DNA of 64,000 nt, taken from NCBI GenBank assembly GCA_029255685.2, contig CM055316.2, positions 81,280,861 through 81,344,860 on the forward strand, in the 5' to 3' direction. Shown in pieces: positions 46,071 to 58,800 of this stretch. The position numbers and the translations under genes were made by a program. Source of the stretch: Silene conica. Taxonomy: Eukaryota > Streptophyta > Magnoliopsida > Caryophyllales > Caryophyllaceae. The notes beneath the pieces are model-generated. The model did no database searches, was not told where the DNA came from, and worked only from the letters and a program-made list of their open reading frames with translations. Every line of letters starts with the position of its first letter. Positions within the stretch are counted from its first letter, which is position 1.

Positions 46071-49000
46071 TCAAGAGTCGGCCTCCTTATTTTCCAATGC
46101 AACAGTAACACCAACTTCAGCTGGTCGGATGATTCTGTCGTGAAGCATGTAACCCGCCTGCAAGTACACCAAATACAAAGATGTTATGATAAACCTAACA
46201 GGCCCTAATTTGAGCATTTAAATGAGGAGACGCGCTATTTATGTCTGTCTGCAAATGCCAAATTTTAGCATTTTTTTCTCTTACGAAATACTCCCTCCGT
46301 TCGATTCCACTTCGCAGGTTTGCTTTTTCACGTTTGCCAACGCAAGTTTTAGATGTTAAATATCTCTAGCTACGTAGTTGCAAAAATTATAAAAGTTAGA
46401 TATTTTTAATGTACTCGTAAAGACGAATCAAACAAGATCCCACATGAATATGTTTTCTCTTACGTATTAGGAGAAAATTGAGATTAAATGTCCACTTGTG
46501 AATAGTGTACAAAAAGCAAACATGCGAAGTGGAATCGAACGGAGGGAGTAGTATTTTGATATATTTCTAAAGAAAATGATTCTAGTAAAAGCAGATGTCA
46601 AGACTACAATGATGCTATAATGTGGAAGCCGAGTACCCATTCTTTTCAACTGAAATTTGTTGAATGGAGGTATAGTAAACTACAACTGATGCTGAACTTA
46701 ACTGCAAATTTAGGTTAAAACCTAATGCTATTATTGGTCATTATACAGTGAGACCTATCTAATGACAGATAAGAAGGTGCTCGTTAATGCTGCAGGTTTC
46801 TGTTGAACCAAATCAACCAAAACATAGAGGGATCAGTCAACGGTAGGCAGACACCAGTGATAGCTGATAGCAACAAGTTTCAGAAGTCACTAGGTCAGAA
46901 CACTGAAAATTACCTTAAGAACAACAGCAACAGTACCCGGAGGCTTAGAACTGTCGGGAACTTGGAATACAGCATTATGCAGGTTTGGATCAAATTTTTC
47001 ATTGGTGGGATCAATTTTTTCAATACCAGATTTCCTGAATACCTGAAATAGCAAACGTGGTTATGAAAAACTCACATATCAGCCTATAAATTATACTCCT
47101 ACTTCGTATAATGCAATTTCACACCACATGCATAAATTAAAACAAACTCAGCAAAGAATAAGATTGTAACATACACAGGCAACACCGCAACCTTTCTTAT
47201 TAATGTGCAAACACAAGATTAGTACACACCACAGGAAGACTAAAATGGAGAAAAAGAGTAAAATGGTTGTCCCCGTGCAACTGGTACTAAAATGGACACA
47301 CAAAATGCTCGGTTCTGCTCAACCCATCTAACCTAACTCATAAAAGTTGCAGGAAGGTAGAAGGTTACATAAAAACTGAGGGAGGAAAAAATCCGATGGA
47401 ACATTCATCATGAATTAAAAAAATTGATCATATCAACCTAAAATTTGATTACCTCTGAAAGTTGCTTCTCAGTCATCTCAACACCTTCCAACAACGTTTT
47501 CAGAACTGGAACAGCACCAATTGTATCCCCTGAAACATCAATTTTGCTAAAACTTTCTTTGGTCACTGAAGATGCTCTTGACAGATTGTCAGCAACATCT
47601 AGTAAACTCTTGGCAAAGCTCTGTAGGTAGACAGTTCGGAGGCAAACAAATTAAAAATAGCTGTCATGCGGAACCAACATTTCATACAAAGCACTGCACA
47701 GAACTAACTCCAAAACAGTCCGAAGACACAAACCTGCACAGCAAACTTCTTTGAATTCTCTGCATCACGCCGTGTTCGTTCCATAACATTCTCCATTTCA
47801 GCATAACTACGGAGAAATTTATCTTTCCATTCACCAAACTCTTTTTCCTTCTTCTGAAGGAGTTCTTCCTTCTCGAACAGAACCTTCACAAGTTCCTCTC
47901 TAGACAGGTCATCAAGGTCTTGTTCAGAATCTGAATCAGAAAATGCAGTTCTTTTAGCGCCTCGTTTCCTTTTCCCGGACTGAGATGTAGGATCTGAATT
48001 TGGAGCAGAACCTGCTTCTCGCGTAGTTTCCTTGGAAGATTCTGCAGAAGCAGTCTTATCTGCTTGGTTGGCAGCATCCCCTTTATTTTCCTGCTCGTTT
48101 TCATGGGGCGCAGATGTGGACATTCCAAAACGAGAGAAACTAGCAGGCCAATGTAACCCACTATGGAAAAACGAGGCCTGTATACAGAAATGATAACGTA
48201 TGAATTTAAGAATAGGGCATGTGTACATATCTTGAGTCGCTTAGGAGATAGGACAATTTCAGCCTGTCGCTAAGACGTATTATCTTATTAACCAAACCCC
48301 ATGCTTTAATAATAAACCCAAAGTCTCCAATAGCTACATCAACAGGAGTATATAATAATCGATTGATCACATAGCATTAGCATTTGATTTAAGGCAAATA
48401 TCCAGCTGTTATCAATTCTTCATAGAGTAAATCCAGAAATATTACAGCAAGTTAAATCATTTGATGGATAAACTTTTGACGTAGTCATGTTGCTGCTGAT
48501 CTATGTTACTCTGACTCGACTACTCGACTTGAAGTGTCGGACACGGGTACGTATCCAAGTGTTGGACATGGCTATTTTATGAAAAAAGTTCAAGGTTTTG
48601 GTCTAAAATGAAGTGTCCGAGTGTCATAGCCATGTCCAAGGATCAAGTGTCCGATACGGGTACGGGAGGTAAGTTCAAGCTTACATTGCATTGATTTACC
48701 AGCAATAGTAATGAAAATATCTGAAAATCGTTAAACCCTACTTAAACCCTAGAAATGAGAACAATAAGCAATCGGCAACAACGGCATACAAAAATCATCA
48801 ATCATCAATTCTATAACCCGAATTCACAATTCGCAACTTATATAACAATATGAACTTGTTCATTTGATGATACAGCAACAGTAATTGAAATGGTAAAACC
48901 CTAGAAAATGCAGAAATTAGAAAATTTAATAGGGGAAATAAGAGGTGAAGTGAAGTACCTTGTGAGAGTAGTTAGAGATGAAATGGTGGTGGTTGTGGTG

Positions 49001-49084
49001 GTGGAGTGGCGGCGGAGAGACGAGGTTGCGGCACCGTGCAACCGCCGCCAACGACGATCTTCCGAATACCCTAGTTAGCGACAT
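46071..49084 (-). CDS. MGE1: Mitochondrial GrpE co-chaperone (Mge1), copy 1
   Basis: Five exons on the minus strand: 48959-49084, 47734-48177, 47453-47620, 46914-47042, 46071-46157, giving 317 aa. The N-terminus MSLTRVFGRSS with many Arg/Ser/His looks like a mitochondrial targeting peptide. An acidic/Ser-rich linker follows, with a basic patch GKRKRGAKR. The GrpE domain begins with LSREELVKVLFEKEELLQKK, a long helix, then FLRSYAEMENVMERTRRDAEN. The C-terminal beta domain has the signature GYMLHDRIIRPAEVGVTV. GrpE proteins are nucleotide exchange factors for mitochondrial Hsp70 in import and folding. A close paralogue lies 3.2 kb upstream on the same strand. Introns hold a Stowaway and a hAT MITE. 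Confidence 0.94.
46291..46548. mobile_element. Stowaway MITE, copy 2 (Mge1 copy 1, intron 4)
   Basis: 258 bp with ends CTCCCTCCGTTCGATTCCAC and GTGGAATCGAACGGAGGGAG, and TA on both sides. The TIRs extend to about 35 bp with few mismatches, so it is fairly young. Confidence 0.9.
48501..48668. mobile_element. hAT-type MITE, CTATGTTAC family, copy C (right end lost)
   Basis: Starts CTATGTTACTCTGACTCGAC and keeps GTGTCGGACACGGGTACG and the internal GTCTAAAATGAAGTGTCC. It ends after GATACGGGTACGGGAGG without the terminal GAGTAACATAG. It lies in intron 1 of Mge1 copy 1. Confidence 0.75.
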
Positions 49085-49868
49085 GATTGAATTTTCTGTG
49101 ATTTAGGGTTTCAGAGGGCGAGGAGAATTGGGGGAAAATTGATTGAGGAAGGATGAAGGTTCTGGAGCTTGGGGAAGAGGAAATGAAATATGGTGGGAGT
49201 GGCACTAGGGATTTTGGGAGGGAGATCAAACGGTGTCGCATCGGGCCAGCCGGGTCAGATACGTATCGGGTTAGTTTACGGGATTATCATTTTAAGTTAA
49301 GATTATTTTTCGGAGTTATTCTTTCAGATACGATTTTTACTTTTTCACGTATTATTTTTCATAAAATTTTCAAATATTACCCTCCCCTAAATTGATTATC
49401 CTAATTTCTATTTCTTTTAAACCTAAATCAAATCTCTCCCAAATTTTTCATTTATTGATTTCAATTCTCATACCGAACAAATAATTAGATCGTTTTATTA
49501 ACAAATGACTTAATTTTTAGTGGCCTGTTTAAGTTTATCATAATTAATTTTCGATTAGAATATTAATTTGTAAAGTGCATTGGCTCTTTGCTCCCAAATC
49601 ATTCGTACTTGATTAATGGATTTAATAATTGTTATTAGTGTTCTTCTACCCAAGCTTTCTTTAAGAAATTATCAATTGCTCATAATGATGCAAATAGCGC
49701 GCAACCCGAATTTTTATGAATAAGAAATTAGTATGCATAGAATCAAGAACAACAAGAATTATTTCGATTAAACTTCATTGCACAAATGTTTTTTCTCGAG
49801 AATGGCACGGTTATATACACGTTTAAGTAATTATTTGGATTAAAGATGATCAATGATATATATAGACA

Positions 49869-50063
49869 GCACAAATTCTTATTTGCAACGGCACTATTCG
49901 TCGCAAGCTTGTGACGGATACCGTTTTCTCTCACAAAATACCCACTTTTTCTCTCTCTCCAACACTATTCTTGTGGTCCCCTTTCTCCACTACTCATTTT
50001 GTATCCATTTTATCTCACAAAATATCCGTCACAAATGGTGACCCGTCGCAAGCAAGACTTACT
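49869..50063. mobile_element. Mutator-type MITE (GTGACGG family), copy 2
   Basis: 195 bp. The flanking 9 bp ATATAGACA (49860-49868) and ATATCGACA (50064-50072) match at 8 of 9. Internal sequence parallels copy 1 (CGCAAGCTTGTGACGGATAC, CTCACAAAATACCCACTTTT). Confidence 0.75.
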
Positions 50064-50265
50064 ATATCGACAGGGCCTGTATTAAAAAATTATACGGAGT
50101 TGTTGCTGTTAGTGAAGGGAGACGAGGAAGGAAAGGGAGAGAATTGAGTTGGGTAGGTGAATGAAAAAAAAATGATAAGGGTAAAATTGTAAAAGACGTA
50201 TGTGAAAGAGTAAAATTCGTATGTGAAAAAGCACGTTCCTTATTTTTAAGGGTATTTAGTATTTT

Positions 50266-50461
50266 GACAAATTCTCATTTGTGACGGCGGTATCCGTCAC
50301 AAGCTTGTGACGGATACCGTTTCCTCTCACAAAATACCCACTTTTTCTCTCTCTCCGACACTATTCATGTGGTCCCCTTTCTCCACTAAGTCATTTTGTA
50401 TGCATTTTATCTCACAAAATATCCGTCGCAAATGATGACCCGTCACAAACCAGACTTACTA
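50266..50461. mobile_element. Mutator-type MITE (GTGACGG family), copy 3
   Basis: 196 bp with a perfect 9 bp TSD TAGTATTTT at 50257-50265 and 50462-50470. Left end GACAAATTCTCATTTGTGACGG (first 20 nt shown in copy form), right end CGTCACAAACCAGACTTACTA. This copy best defines the family boundaries. Confidence 0.85.
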
Positions 50462-50519
50462 TAGTATTTTTATCAAGTTAGGAGTATTTAGATAAGGTAA
50501 CTGGATAAGTAGTGAACTA

Positions 50520-50706
50520 CACAAATTCTCGTCACATTTGTGACGGCAGTATCCGTCACAAGCTTGTGACGGATATCGTTTCCTCTCACAAAATACCCAT
50601 GAGAAGTGAGTGGGAAAGTACATGAAGGGTGCCCCACGTTATCCCCTCTCCCTTTTTGTGAGAGGTCACAAGCTTGTGACGAATTAGCCCGTCACAAGCA
50701 AGACCT
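50520..50706. mobile_element. Mutator-type MITE (GTGACGG family), copy 4 (variant middle)
   Basis: Starts CACAAATTCTCGTCACATT and ends CCCGTCACAAGCAAGACCTA. The flanks AGTGAACTA and GGTGAAACTA resemble a decayed 9 bp TSD. The middle differs from copies 1-3 (GAGAAGTGAGTGGGAAAGTA). Confidence 0.7.
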
Positions 50707-50960
50707 AGTGGTGAAACTATAACAAGTTGGTCTAGTTGGGTAGGATCACGATAGTTTAATTTCGTATCCTCTATTTAGATGCGAGTTGGGTAATCGGGCT
50801 AAATACGTGTCAGGTTAGTTTACGTAATTACTATTTTAAGTTTAGATTATTTATAGGCGTGTTCTTGTCAAATTACGAGTATTTAGATAGAGTAATTGGG
50901 CAAGTATGAAACTATAACAAGTTAGTCTGATTGGCTATGATCACGACAGGTTAAATTATA

Positions 50961-51179
50961 CTCCCTCCATTCATTTCCACGGGTTTTTACGCATTGTTAA
51001 ATTATTAATAAAAGTATAACAAATAGGTGTAAAGTGTTAGTATTGTGTTGAAAAGGTGGACCTTAATAGTGTTTTTATAGTATTATAGTATTAAAAGTAC
51101 AACCAAATAAGGAAAGGTGCAAAATGGATTCGAATGGACCGAAATGGAATAGGTGCAAAGTGGATATGAATGGAGGGAG
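50961..51179. mobile_element. Stowaway MITE, copy 3
   Basis: 219 bp with ends CTCCCTCCATTCATTTCCAC and GTGGATATGAATGGAGGGAG, and TA on both sides. Confidence 0.88.
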
Positions 51180-52318
51180 TATCCTATTTAGATGCGAGTT
51201 GAGGATAGGCTGGTCAATTCTAGTCCACCAAATCGTCGTACAAAATCATTTGAAAACCAAAACTGGGTGAAATAAATGATCATTAAGGTCAGGTCAAGTC
51301 AGTTCGGTTTTAATTCGTCTAGTTTAATGCATATGAAGTTGCGGGTGTTGAGGCTAGCCCAACTTGGGAAAAACCAGTCTCCAAGGATGATATTGAGCAC
51401 TGACACAACATTGCCTGTATGCTTATTTCCCTAAATACCCGACCCAAAATCGACCCCACTGACTTGATATTCAGCTCTGGTTAGACCACCCCATTCAAGG
51501 TCGTCTTAATTAGGTCACGACTCATATTTTACTCTTAATCTCATCTATTTATCTTGACTCACTCTTACACTCCCAAGCAAAAAAGTCGCGACCCAAGTCA
51601 CCAACCCAATCATTTTTCTACTTTCCAACATTTTCAATCATTTCTCAAATTTTCCACACCACCAAAATTCATCTCTCTTACTTTTATAATTATTATTTAC
51701 TTGTGCCCAACAAATAGAAATTTGCCATGTGTCGGGTCACAAGAGTTGTGTAGAAGGTCATGGGATGACCTTATTTGAGGTGAGATTGAGTGGAGGTCAC
51801 CCTAATTTTTATCTTAAAGGGTGATTAAGGTGACCCACCGCTCTTGGTGACCTTGGATGGGGGTAGTCTTACAATACGATGTCAAAAATCATTCATGTCG
51901 CTACAAGACTGAAGAAAAATTGAGCACAATGTGCAACAGCAACATTTCATCCAGTCCATCGATGATGGGTAAATAAAAGTTTCGTGTTACAGAATACAAA
52001 ACAAAGACATCATAAGCTTCAGAGGTAATTCTGTAACAGTTTGATTACCATAACAAACGCCTAATATGAACTAATCAGATCATTGTTTTCGACAAAATTT
52101 ATATGTATCTTAATGATAAGCAAACGGCCCAGCTCATCGTTTTTCAGGTAACATGCCTCTAGTAACCAATACGAAGGAGTCTCGACATTATTGGACACTG
52201 ATTTATGAAAAAAAAATTATATGTCGAGACTATAACTGCCCAAATGCTAGAATCTAGTATGGGAGAAAGAGGCCATGTTGAATAATCACAGGAAAGGGAA
52301 AATTTCTTCATTTTGGGT

Positions 52319-55300
52319 TCAAGAGCTGGCCTCGGTCTTTTCCAATGCAACTGTAACGCCAACTTCAGCTGGTCGGATGATTCTGTCGTGAAGTGTATAA
52401 CCCGCCTGCATGTACGCCAAAGACGATGTTACTTTAAAGTTAAAAGACCTTCATTACAGCATAATAATACAAACAGTAGACCCCTAAGTCTATTTACGCA
52501 CTAACTGTGGCGGCATGTTCAGAACAAAGGATATAGTGATTAGTGAATCACTGACGTTAGAGTCGAGCTATAGGGAAAAGGGAGGGGAAAGTCAACAAGT
52601 AACGAAAAGCAACTCCTACTTTAACCATACTACCACTCCATACATTACATACAGCAGTTCACTGATAGTATGTCCAACAGCTACTGTCAAAATTTCAACA
52701 ATTGGCAACAGTTGACAATTGCCTAGCCGCAAAAGTCACAAGATAAAAAACTACAGATTAGCAGGTGAACCAAAAGTGGTTTCAACTTGGGTTACTAGAT
52801 TTCCTCAAACTCTCGTGAATTGCTTAATCAGCTCGAGCATACTATACCATGGCGCTTGCTTAAGAAAAAAATATACTGTATTAGACACTCTATTAAGAGT
52901 ACATCGAGAACCACATGCTACGCACACATGGAATTAGGCATCCTTGTTTCAACATCGAGGATACAAGCTATTAGAATAGTAGAATTGTATGGTCAATCAA
53001 GAACAATTTGATCTAATTCCATAATAACTATTCTAATTCATATGCCAAGGCTAAAATAATATGGAGCAGTTTGCGAAGAAGTCATGGCTATAAATGTGGA
53101 AGAGGATAATACCGTTCTTTTCTACTGAAATTTGTTGAAGTGAGGTAAACTACAATGTTGCTGAGGAGAACTAATTAGGTGAATAGCTGACTCTTTATAC
53201 GTAGTACAACTCAAGAAAACCCATCAGATGACAATATTATTGGACTCTTCATAACATTGGAACACTAGCGGACGCCGGACAGTAGTCAGAAGCCATTAAT
53301 TTTATAGCCGATAGAAACAATATTTTAGAAGGTCAGAACACTGAACATTACCTTAAGAACAACAGCAACAGTACCCGGCGGCTTAGAACTGTCGGGTACT
53401 TGAAACACGGCATTATGGCAGTTTGGATCAAATTGCTCATTGGTTGGATCAACTTTTTCAATACCAGATTTCCTGAAAACCTGAAAGAACAAACAGTGTC
53501 AGCATGAATAAATCAAACGTCACTGGCATCTTAGTTCTGCAAGTTTTTTTTAACAGACCTCTATACTCCCACCACTCCACTTTGTTCTTTCCAAATGTGG
53601 CACAATTTTTAAATACGGGAAGAACAAAATCGAACAGCGGGAGTGTATAGTGCAATTTAACGTCAACGCATAAAAACAGAACTGTAGATAATTCTGCATA
53701 GAATTAGGCTACACAGTTGTCTTCCTTTTTCATGTGCAAACAAAGAGAAGTACACCACAGGAGAAACTTAAATGGAGAAAAAGAGTAAGAAGTTCAGCCA
53801 CAAGCCCAGAACTAACACGAAGGATATTAACGAAAGTACGAAAGATTGAAAGAGAGAGGTCAACTTTTGAAAAGCTAACACAATACTCTTAAAGCCCACT
53901 AGGGCTCAGTTCTTCTCAAAACATCAAATTTAATTCATAGACGGTGGGATAAGGGCAATAAATCTAATCGAAGATTCACAATAATAAACAAAATGAATAT
54001 TTTCAAACTAAAATTAGATCACCTCCGACAATTGCTTCTCAGTCATCTCAACACCTTCCCACAAAGTTTTCAAAACTGGCACTGCTCCAACTGTATCCCC
54101 CGAAACGTCAAGTTTGCTGAAACTTTCTTTGGTCACTGAAGAGGCTCTTGATAGATTGTCAGCAACATCTAGTAAACTCTTGGCAAAGCTCTATAGCACA
54201 GATTGGAGATACAGACGTCAAATAGCTATCAGGAGGGACAACATACAAAACGTTTCATAGAAGCAGAAGTCCAACACAATCAGAGGACACAAACCTGCAC
54301 AGCAAACTTCTTTGAATTCTCCGCATCACGCCGTGTTCGTTCCATGACGTTCTCTATTTCAGCATAGCTACGGAGAAATTTGTCTTTCCATTCACCAAAC
54401 TCTTTTTCCTTCTTCTGGAGGACTTCTTTCTTCTCGAGAAAGACTTTCACCAGCTCCTCTCTGGAAAGGTCATCAAGAGATACTTCAGAACCTGAAAAAA
54501 AATATGGTTGTTTAAATGCCTCGAGTCCGCTTCTGAGTTCTGACGAACTGAGATGTAGGTTCTGAATCTGAAATAGAACCTGTTTCCTCTGACGATTCTG
54601 CAGAATCAGTCTCATCTGCTTGGTTTGCAGCACCCTTTTTAGTTTCATTCTTTTGCTCATGAGGTGCAGATGTTGACATTCCACAACGACACAAAGTAGC
54701 ATGACACTGTAACCTACTATGAAATGAAGGCGCCTGACCAAAATTGGAACATATGTATTTGGGATTAGAGAACGCTTTTCCAGCACGAATTTAGCACAGC
54801 ATGTAATTAGAATTTAGAAGTACTATTGTACAACCAAATCCCCTGAATTAACAATTCAATCTAAACCCCTTACAGCTTCAGCAACAAGAACACATAAGAA
54901 TCAACTAATCACGTAGCAATATCACTTGATACAGGGCAGAGATCCAGCTGTCGCCAATTCATCATAGAGAATGACTTAAGGCCGAGAGTTAATATTACCA
55001 CACCTTAAATTAAAAGTAATTAAGTGCAACATCCTTTGACATAATTGTACCACCATTAATTCCGTCAATTCTCAAAAGAGTGGCACAAACTTTCCTCTTT
55101 TAACCTACGCTACAACAAACCACACAAAAATGCCTCTTATAACCCTTTAGAGTTCTTTTTTCATGAAGCAACCGTTTTCACCAATGATTAATTACAAACG
55201 AGTAACGACTTTTTAATTCCAGTGGAAATGTTGCATACATCTAAGCACCGTTGCGTTGCTCCTATTCCAATAGAAGGGATTCGAGTACTGGCGACTGGCG

Positions 55301-55850
55301 AGAGTATCAGTGCAAAATATAGCAAAATGACATCAAATTAAGAGAATAACCTCATAAAGCTCGCAAATTCGACCGTAAAACAAACATAAACTTGTCTCGG
55401 AAACTTATCAATCAACACCAAAAGCTGAAACTCCACAAATTCATCAGAAAACTTAAAAAAAAGCTGAAAATCTGTAAAACCCTACTAAAACCCTAGAAAT
55501 CAAGAGAACACACAATCGACAATTACGCCATACGAAAATCATCAACTCATCATCAACATAACATCAATAACACTAATTTGATACTAATCAACAATCATGA
55601 GCTATAACAACATACTGAAAAAATGCTAAAACCCTAGAAAAATGCTAAAACCGAAGAAAAATGCAGAAATTAGAATTATAGAAGAAGAAGAAGAAATGTG
55701 AAGTACCTTGTGAGAGAAGTTAGAGAGAGAATGAAAACTACGAGAAACAACATTGAGTTGTTGATTGTGAACTGGCGGCGGAGAGATGAGGTTGCGACAC
55801 CGTTTGATTGTAGTTAACGATGATCTTCCGAAAACCCTAGTTAGCGACAT
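52319..55850 (-). CDS. Mitochondrial GrpE co-chaperone (Mge1), copy 2
   Basis: Minus-strand exons: 55707-55850, 54580-54733, 54295-54491, 54023-54190, 53352-53480, 52319-52405, giving 292 aa. All but one match copy 1 in position and length (exons of 168, 129 and 87 nt are identical in size). The single 444 nt exon 2 of copy 1 is here two pieces: read straight through, the frame stops in the linker (RTQKRTRGI-stop). Removing 54492-54579 (88 nt, donor CAG|GTTCTATT, acceptor TTTTTTTTCAG|G) restores the frame into VSLDDLSREEL. The GrpE domain and GYxLHDRIIRPAEVGVTV signature are intact. Start MSLTRVFGRSSL is shared with copy 1. If the 88 nt intron is not spliced, the product is truncated before the GrpE domain. 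Confidence 0.82.
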
Positions 55851-58800
55851 TATTGAAGTTTGTGAGATTCTGGGAGGAAGAAATTGGGGGAAAATCGGAA
55901 ATAATTGTGGAAGGATGTAAGATTGTAAGGTGGTTTTGCAGCTGCTTATTCTTGGAGAAGAAGGCAACGCAAGTTGACGGATAACTAGATGAGAAATGGT
56001 TATTTGATCGGGTTTGGGCGGGTTTGGATAACTAGAAGGGAAATGGTTATTTGATGGGGTTTGGGTCGGGGTTTGGGTCGGGTTGTGGATAACTAGAAGA
56101 GAAATGGTTATTTGATCGGGTTCGGGCGGGTTTGGATAACTAGAAGGGAAATGGTTATTTGATGGGGTTTGGGTCGGGTTGTGGATAACTAGAAGAGAAA
56201 TGGTTATTTGATTGGGTTTGGGCCAGGTTGTGGATAACTAGAAGAGAAATGGTTATTTGATCGGGTTTGGGTCGGGTTGTATAACTAGACGAGAAATGGT
56301 TATTTGATCGGGTTTGAGTCGGGTTGTTTCTTTTTTTAAAAGAATCGGTGGGATAATCTATCTTTTTACGATCGTAAATAACAAAGTTATGAGCCGAATG
56401 AGGTAGATTGTCGTGCCAAGTCGTTCTACTAAATTGCATCGAACTCGTGTGAGATTTTACTTAAAGTGAAAACTGGAAATTCGATATTTCAAATGCGGAT
56501 CGTGTTGGATGGGTTAGGTTGGATTGGACTTTGGAGTATAGTAATTTGGAAAGTTTTTGTGTTTTCAGAGGTTGGTTTGAGTTAGACCATGTTTAGTCAA
56601 TTATCCGGATATGGTTGACTTTTCGTTATATTTTTTGGATGGCTTGGGTTTTGACTGGTTCATTAGGAGGTTAATTTTTCGGTTTTTTCTAACGTGTGTC
56701 CTAAAAATATACATTAATAACCTAAATGTCAAAGTATACTAACTAGAATATTCTCATAAGATATTCAAGGCACATGTAACAAGTAAAAGAAATTTTTGTA
56801 GTCGTGTAGGTCTATAAATGCGAAAGTGTGCTAAATATCATCATCTTTTTTTATTAACGTCATAAGAAACTCATCTTCTATACATCTATTTTGTATAGAG
56901 TATTACAATTTCAAGTTGGTCTTTTCCGTTTCTCTATCTTTTCACTTATTTCGATTGCTAAACTTTTGGGCAAACTTTTTTTTGGGGTGAGTCATTAGTC
57001 CGTGAGGAATTGAAGATCTTCTATCTCACTTTCGTGTCCTGTTTTATGGGATTCTCGACACATTTTAACGTATCACTTGTTACAAGTAAAAAAATAAACA
57101 ATAAAAATGCTAATGTGTTGATGTGGGACACGGAACGGACACCAAATAGACAAAGGATCTATTATTAACTTGTTATCATCAATTCACCTTTTACCAATTA
57201 GGTTACAACATGTTGATGTTAATAATGAACACTTACTGTATTAGTTACTCTATTACAAGTAGTTATTACCATATATTTCTAGGGAATGAGCGAGAGGTGG
57301 CCAAAGAGGCAAATAGTATGAAGGTAAGAATGGGTAGGTTGATCATGTCACACTTTTTTGAATGAAACTTGAGTAAAAGAGCCTCATGCAACTATCAAGT
57401 ACAAATGCAAAATGATCCTGCTTCAACAAACTAGTGAAACAACAAGACATGCATGCATATACTTATAATGTCGCTTCGAATCAATTCAATTTTACGAGTA
57501 AAATTACTTGAATCATAATTTATCGTACTAGTTTCTCCATATCAGGGTAAGATTATGAGTCTAACGGATCTGAAAAATAAAAAATAATAAAAGTTAATGA
57601 AAAGCTGATGTGACATAATGTTAAAAATACAATTGCACTGTAACATATACGAGCAAGGAAAGGGAGAGAATTTAAACTCGTATCGAGTTCAGGGTAACAA
57701 AGGCCCAGTAGAAGGAATAATGAGAACTGAGAAGGTTGTAGTGTAGTTTGAAAAAGATTGGGATTATGTTGAAATGCAAACCAGATCCTGTTGATTTCCA
57801 CACATGCTGGGGCAGTTGAGTTCATAAATGAGACAGACATAAAACTCAGCCTAAATACTCTCCGATAAATGCTCTAGTATAATTGACCATGGTGCAATCA
57901 ATTTCCTTTTTCACTTTTTTTTTTTTTTTTTTTTTTTTGCGGGATTTTCACTTGTGTTTTTCGTTACAGGTAAATGAGTAAATCCATTTACTACGAAACG
58001 AGGGCTGCGGGCTCCCCCTCGGCTACCCCTCACTCTGTTCACCACCCTACAAACTACCCAATTTTCTTGACGTAACCGTTAACACTCCCTCCGTCCCAGC
58101 CAATAGTTATCTGATATCTACTTCTCTCACTAATAAAAAAAATAAAGATATTATTGATTGGAACAGTAGTTATTCCGTGCGACGATCTCATTCCGTGTTT
58201 TTTTGTAAAATATGACCACTTTTTGATCATTATTTTAATCAAAAGTGATAACTAATTATCAAAAAGTGATCACTATTCTATTGGTCGCAGTGTCGCAGGT
58301 GCGACCTCGTAGAGGAGGATTTGTGTGATTGGAAAAGAGGGAGTAAGTTACTACATGCATTCGACTTCTCTTACTCCAACATAGTCTACACTTCTACAGC
58401 CATTAAACAACAGACATTATTGTTGATATTTCTTTTCTAATTGCATCATTTTCAGTGCCTCAAAGATGTCTACTTCAAATACACAAATATTCATATGACA
58501 CGGTTTTCCACAAAAAATAATCGGTAAAACCCGTGTAAAACCGTCTATTAAACACCAGAATAACCTTACAAGGGACAGTTAATAAAAAACGTTTTGTAAG
58601 GTTATCTACAATAAATGTGTAAAACCGCCTCACACAGGACTAATTCTATCAAAAAAAAACATTACTAGAATAAAACCAAAAGACAATTACTCTCAAAATG
58701 GTGGAATAACCAACCAACTTTTCAGCTAGTCATATTAATTATCAATCAATGCCTGTACTTCAGTAGTGACATGAAGTTAATATGCTAACTCAGAGACGTC

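Larger units (their letters stand above)
49085..52318. other. Spacer between the two Mge1 copies
   Basis: Contains the promoter of copy 1 (49085-49300), three Mutator-type MITEs within 0.85 kb, one Stowaway and the 3' flank of copy 2. A GGGTAGGATCACGA/GGTTAGTTTACG phrase is repeated near 49260, 50740-50830 and 50930, hinting at local duplication. No gene is recognised. Confidence 0.6.

Noticed and set aside
49869..50706. CRISPR-like array from the repeated GTGACGG/CGTCAC palindromes
   Set aside because: This is plant nuclear DNA; the spacing is irregular and each copy has a 9 bp TSD, which fits transposons.
57553..57840. 95-codon minus-strand open frame in the NPF6.1 upstream spacer
   Set aside because: Hydrophobic but without recognisable homology, splice context or supporting neighbours.
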